DNA from: Acidobacteriota bacterium
Lineage (GTDB): Bacteria; Acidobacteriota; Vicinamibacteria; Vicinamibacterales; UBA2999
DNA: 18,134 bases
Reading direction: 5' to 3'
Assembly: GCA_013140955.1 (NCBI GenBank)
Contig: JABFRY010000178.1
Coordinates: forward strand, 1-18,134
A program made the translations under genes and the position numbers. This document shows, in pieces, positions 17,217-18,134 of this stretch. Below the pieces are notes generated by a model. The model was given only the letters and a program-made list of their open reading frames with translations, did no database searches and was not told the DNA's origin. Each line of letters begins with the position of its first letter. The stretch's first letter is position 1.

Positions 17217-18134
17217 CTACCGCGCCAACCGGACGCCCACCTGGCCGGACACGCGCCAGGACGAATAGCCCGTGCGCTGGTCCCACGTCAGGAACGCCCC
17301 GCCCCCGGCCACGAGCGGACCCACGGTGCGGCTGACGTCCAGCAGGCCGTGCGCCGCAAGCCCCGCGCGCGACGCGAACCACGCCACCTTCGGGTTGATC
17401 TCGCCCTCGATCCGCCAGGGGCCGGCCGTTCGAATCGTGTGCCACATGGTGCCGACCGACACGAACTGGCCCGGGCTGAAGTAGACGTCGGATGTCTCGC
17501 GGAACGATTCCCAGTAGACGTTCGGTCGCAGGGCGGTCCACGTGCCCGTGCGATTGGTGAGCGTGCGCTGGTAGTGCCCGTAGACGGAGACGGCGCGGTT
17601 GCCGTCCTGGTACCGGCCGTGATCCAGCTGCAGCTGCACCTGGCCGTCGATGGCGACGCGCGCGTCCACGGCGGCAGATGTCCGGGTGATCGCAAACGCT
17701 GGGCCGAGGGCCTCCAGGCGTAGCACGCGGGTGAAGCTGCGGGGTTCACGCCGATCCTGCGTGGACCACAGCGAGGCGCGCTCCACGCCCAGGAAGATCG
17801 ACGTGTGGTCTCGCAGCGCGTATCGGCCGCCCGCCCTGGCTGTGGTGATCGTGGCAGCACCAGCACCAGCACCGCTATAGCGCTCCGCACCAATGCCGGC
17901 GTCGATGCCGAGCCGCGGCGTCACCAGCGCGTTGGTGGTTGCAATCGAGGCGAGCGTCCGCGCGTACGACCGTTCGTCCTGCGCGAGGCGTCCGGCGCCC
18001 GCCGAGAAATCCAGGGGCAGAGCCCTGGCCGGCCACCACCGCCACGTGGTGCCCCCCTGGGCGAGGGACACGCCGTTGGAGTCGCCGAGCGCCTGGAGCG
18101 GCGCCGTGGCCACCGCGCCCGTGGCCTGCGACAC
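17217..18134 (-). CDS. Probable outer-membrane beta-barrel C-terminus (5' partial), possibly of a BcsC/PgaA-type TPR exporter
   Basis: About 305 residues are visible, and the frame is open to the window edge. The GTG at the edge is probably not the true start. The sequence alternates polar and hydrophobic residues with frequent Tyr, Trp, Gly and Arg and no long hydrophobic helix, as in outer-membrane barrels. Examples are AVSVYGHYQRTLTN, DVYFSPGQFVSVGTMW, WRIEGEINPKVAWFA and the terminal WRVSGQVGVRLAR. The DGN followed by YFSPGQF resembles, from memory, the C-terminal barrel of cellulose or poly-GlcNAc export proteins that carry N-terminal TPR repeats. No TPR repeat is visible in this part. 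It converges on gmhA. The stop (TAG) is at 17217-17219. The beta-barrel call is moderate and the exporter family is a guess. Confidence 0.6.
   Translation of the reverse strand: MSQATGAVATAPLQALGDSNGVSLAQGGTTWRWWPARALPLDFSAGAGRLAQDERSYARTLASIATTNALVTPRLGIDAGIGAERYSGAGAGAATITTARAGGRYALRDHTSIFLGVERASLWSTQDRREPRSFTRVLRLEALGPAFAITRTSAAVDARVAIDGQVQLQLDHGRYQDGNRAVSVYGHYQRTLTNRTGTWTALRPNVYWESFRETSDVYFSPGQFVSVGTMWHTIRTAGPWRIEGEINPKVAWFASRAGLAAHGLLDVSRTVGPLVAGGGAFLTWDQRTGYSSWRVSGQVGVRLAR

Noticed and set aside
17854..17874. Short CACCAG-type repeat in the - strand gene
   Set aside because: It only encodes a Gly-Ala run, is under four units long, and shows no sign of CRISPR or regulatory structure.

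Overview
This GC-rich window carries an aerobic respiratory gene cluster on the + strand, followed by an oligopeptide ABC transporter operon and a lipopolysaccharide-heptose gene. A converging, partial outer-membrane-type gene on the - strand runs off the right edge. The gene content points to a Gram-negative, didermic aerobe: gmhA, lipoproteins, a probable beta-barrel and Alternative Complex III (ACIII). The gene order, GC richness and codon style suggest Acidobacteriota (Vicinamibacteria-like). That placement is an inference from memory of such genomes and was not tested.

Region 1 (1-10446) is one long co-directional cluster, actB'-actC-actD-actE-actF-(165-aa membrane protein)-sco-ctaC-ctaD-ctaE-ctaF. 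ACIII oxidises menaquinol and passes electrons through the Fe-S clusters of ActB and the hemes of ActA and ActE. ActA would lie upstream, outside the window. The downstream genes encode a caa3-type cytochrome c oxidase: subunit II has a fused cytochrome c domain, and subunit I has the A2-type Tyr-Ser proton-channel signature. An Sco copper chaperone sits between the two complexes. Most junctions overlap or are very short, and two subunits use TTG starts with good Shine-Dalgarno sequences. The actB reading frame is broken by an apparent one-base frameshift near 240. A perfect GC-rich hairpin follows ctaF.

Region 2 (about 10500-16416) is a complete oppABCDF operon: lipoprotein binding protein, two permeases and two ATPases. 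The oppA signal peptide is built from a 15-bp unit repeated three times, and OppA carries an extra segment of about 60 residues compared with the E. coli protein as I recall it.

Region 3 (16417-18134) holds gmhA (sedoheptulose-7-phosphate isomerase), apparently with its own promoter and a terminator-like hairpin. The convergent partial gene encodes a beta-rich, probably outer-membrane C-terminus resembling TPR/barrel exporters of the BcsC/PgaA type, which is tentative.

I see no tRNA or rRNA, CRISPR array, insertion sequence, phage gene or defence system. No intergenic stretch exceeds about 175 bases. I do not think the window contains an undescribed multi-gene system. The least understood component is the 165-aa single-span membrane protein at 5312-5809, wedged between ACIII and the oxidase genes.
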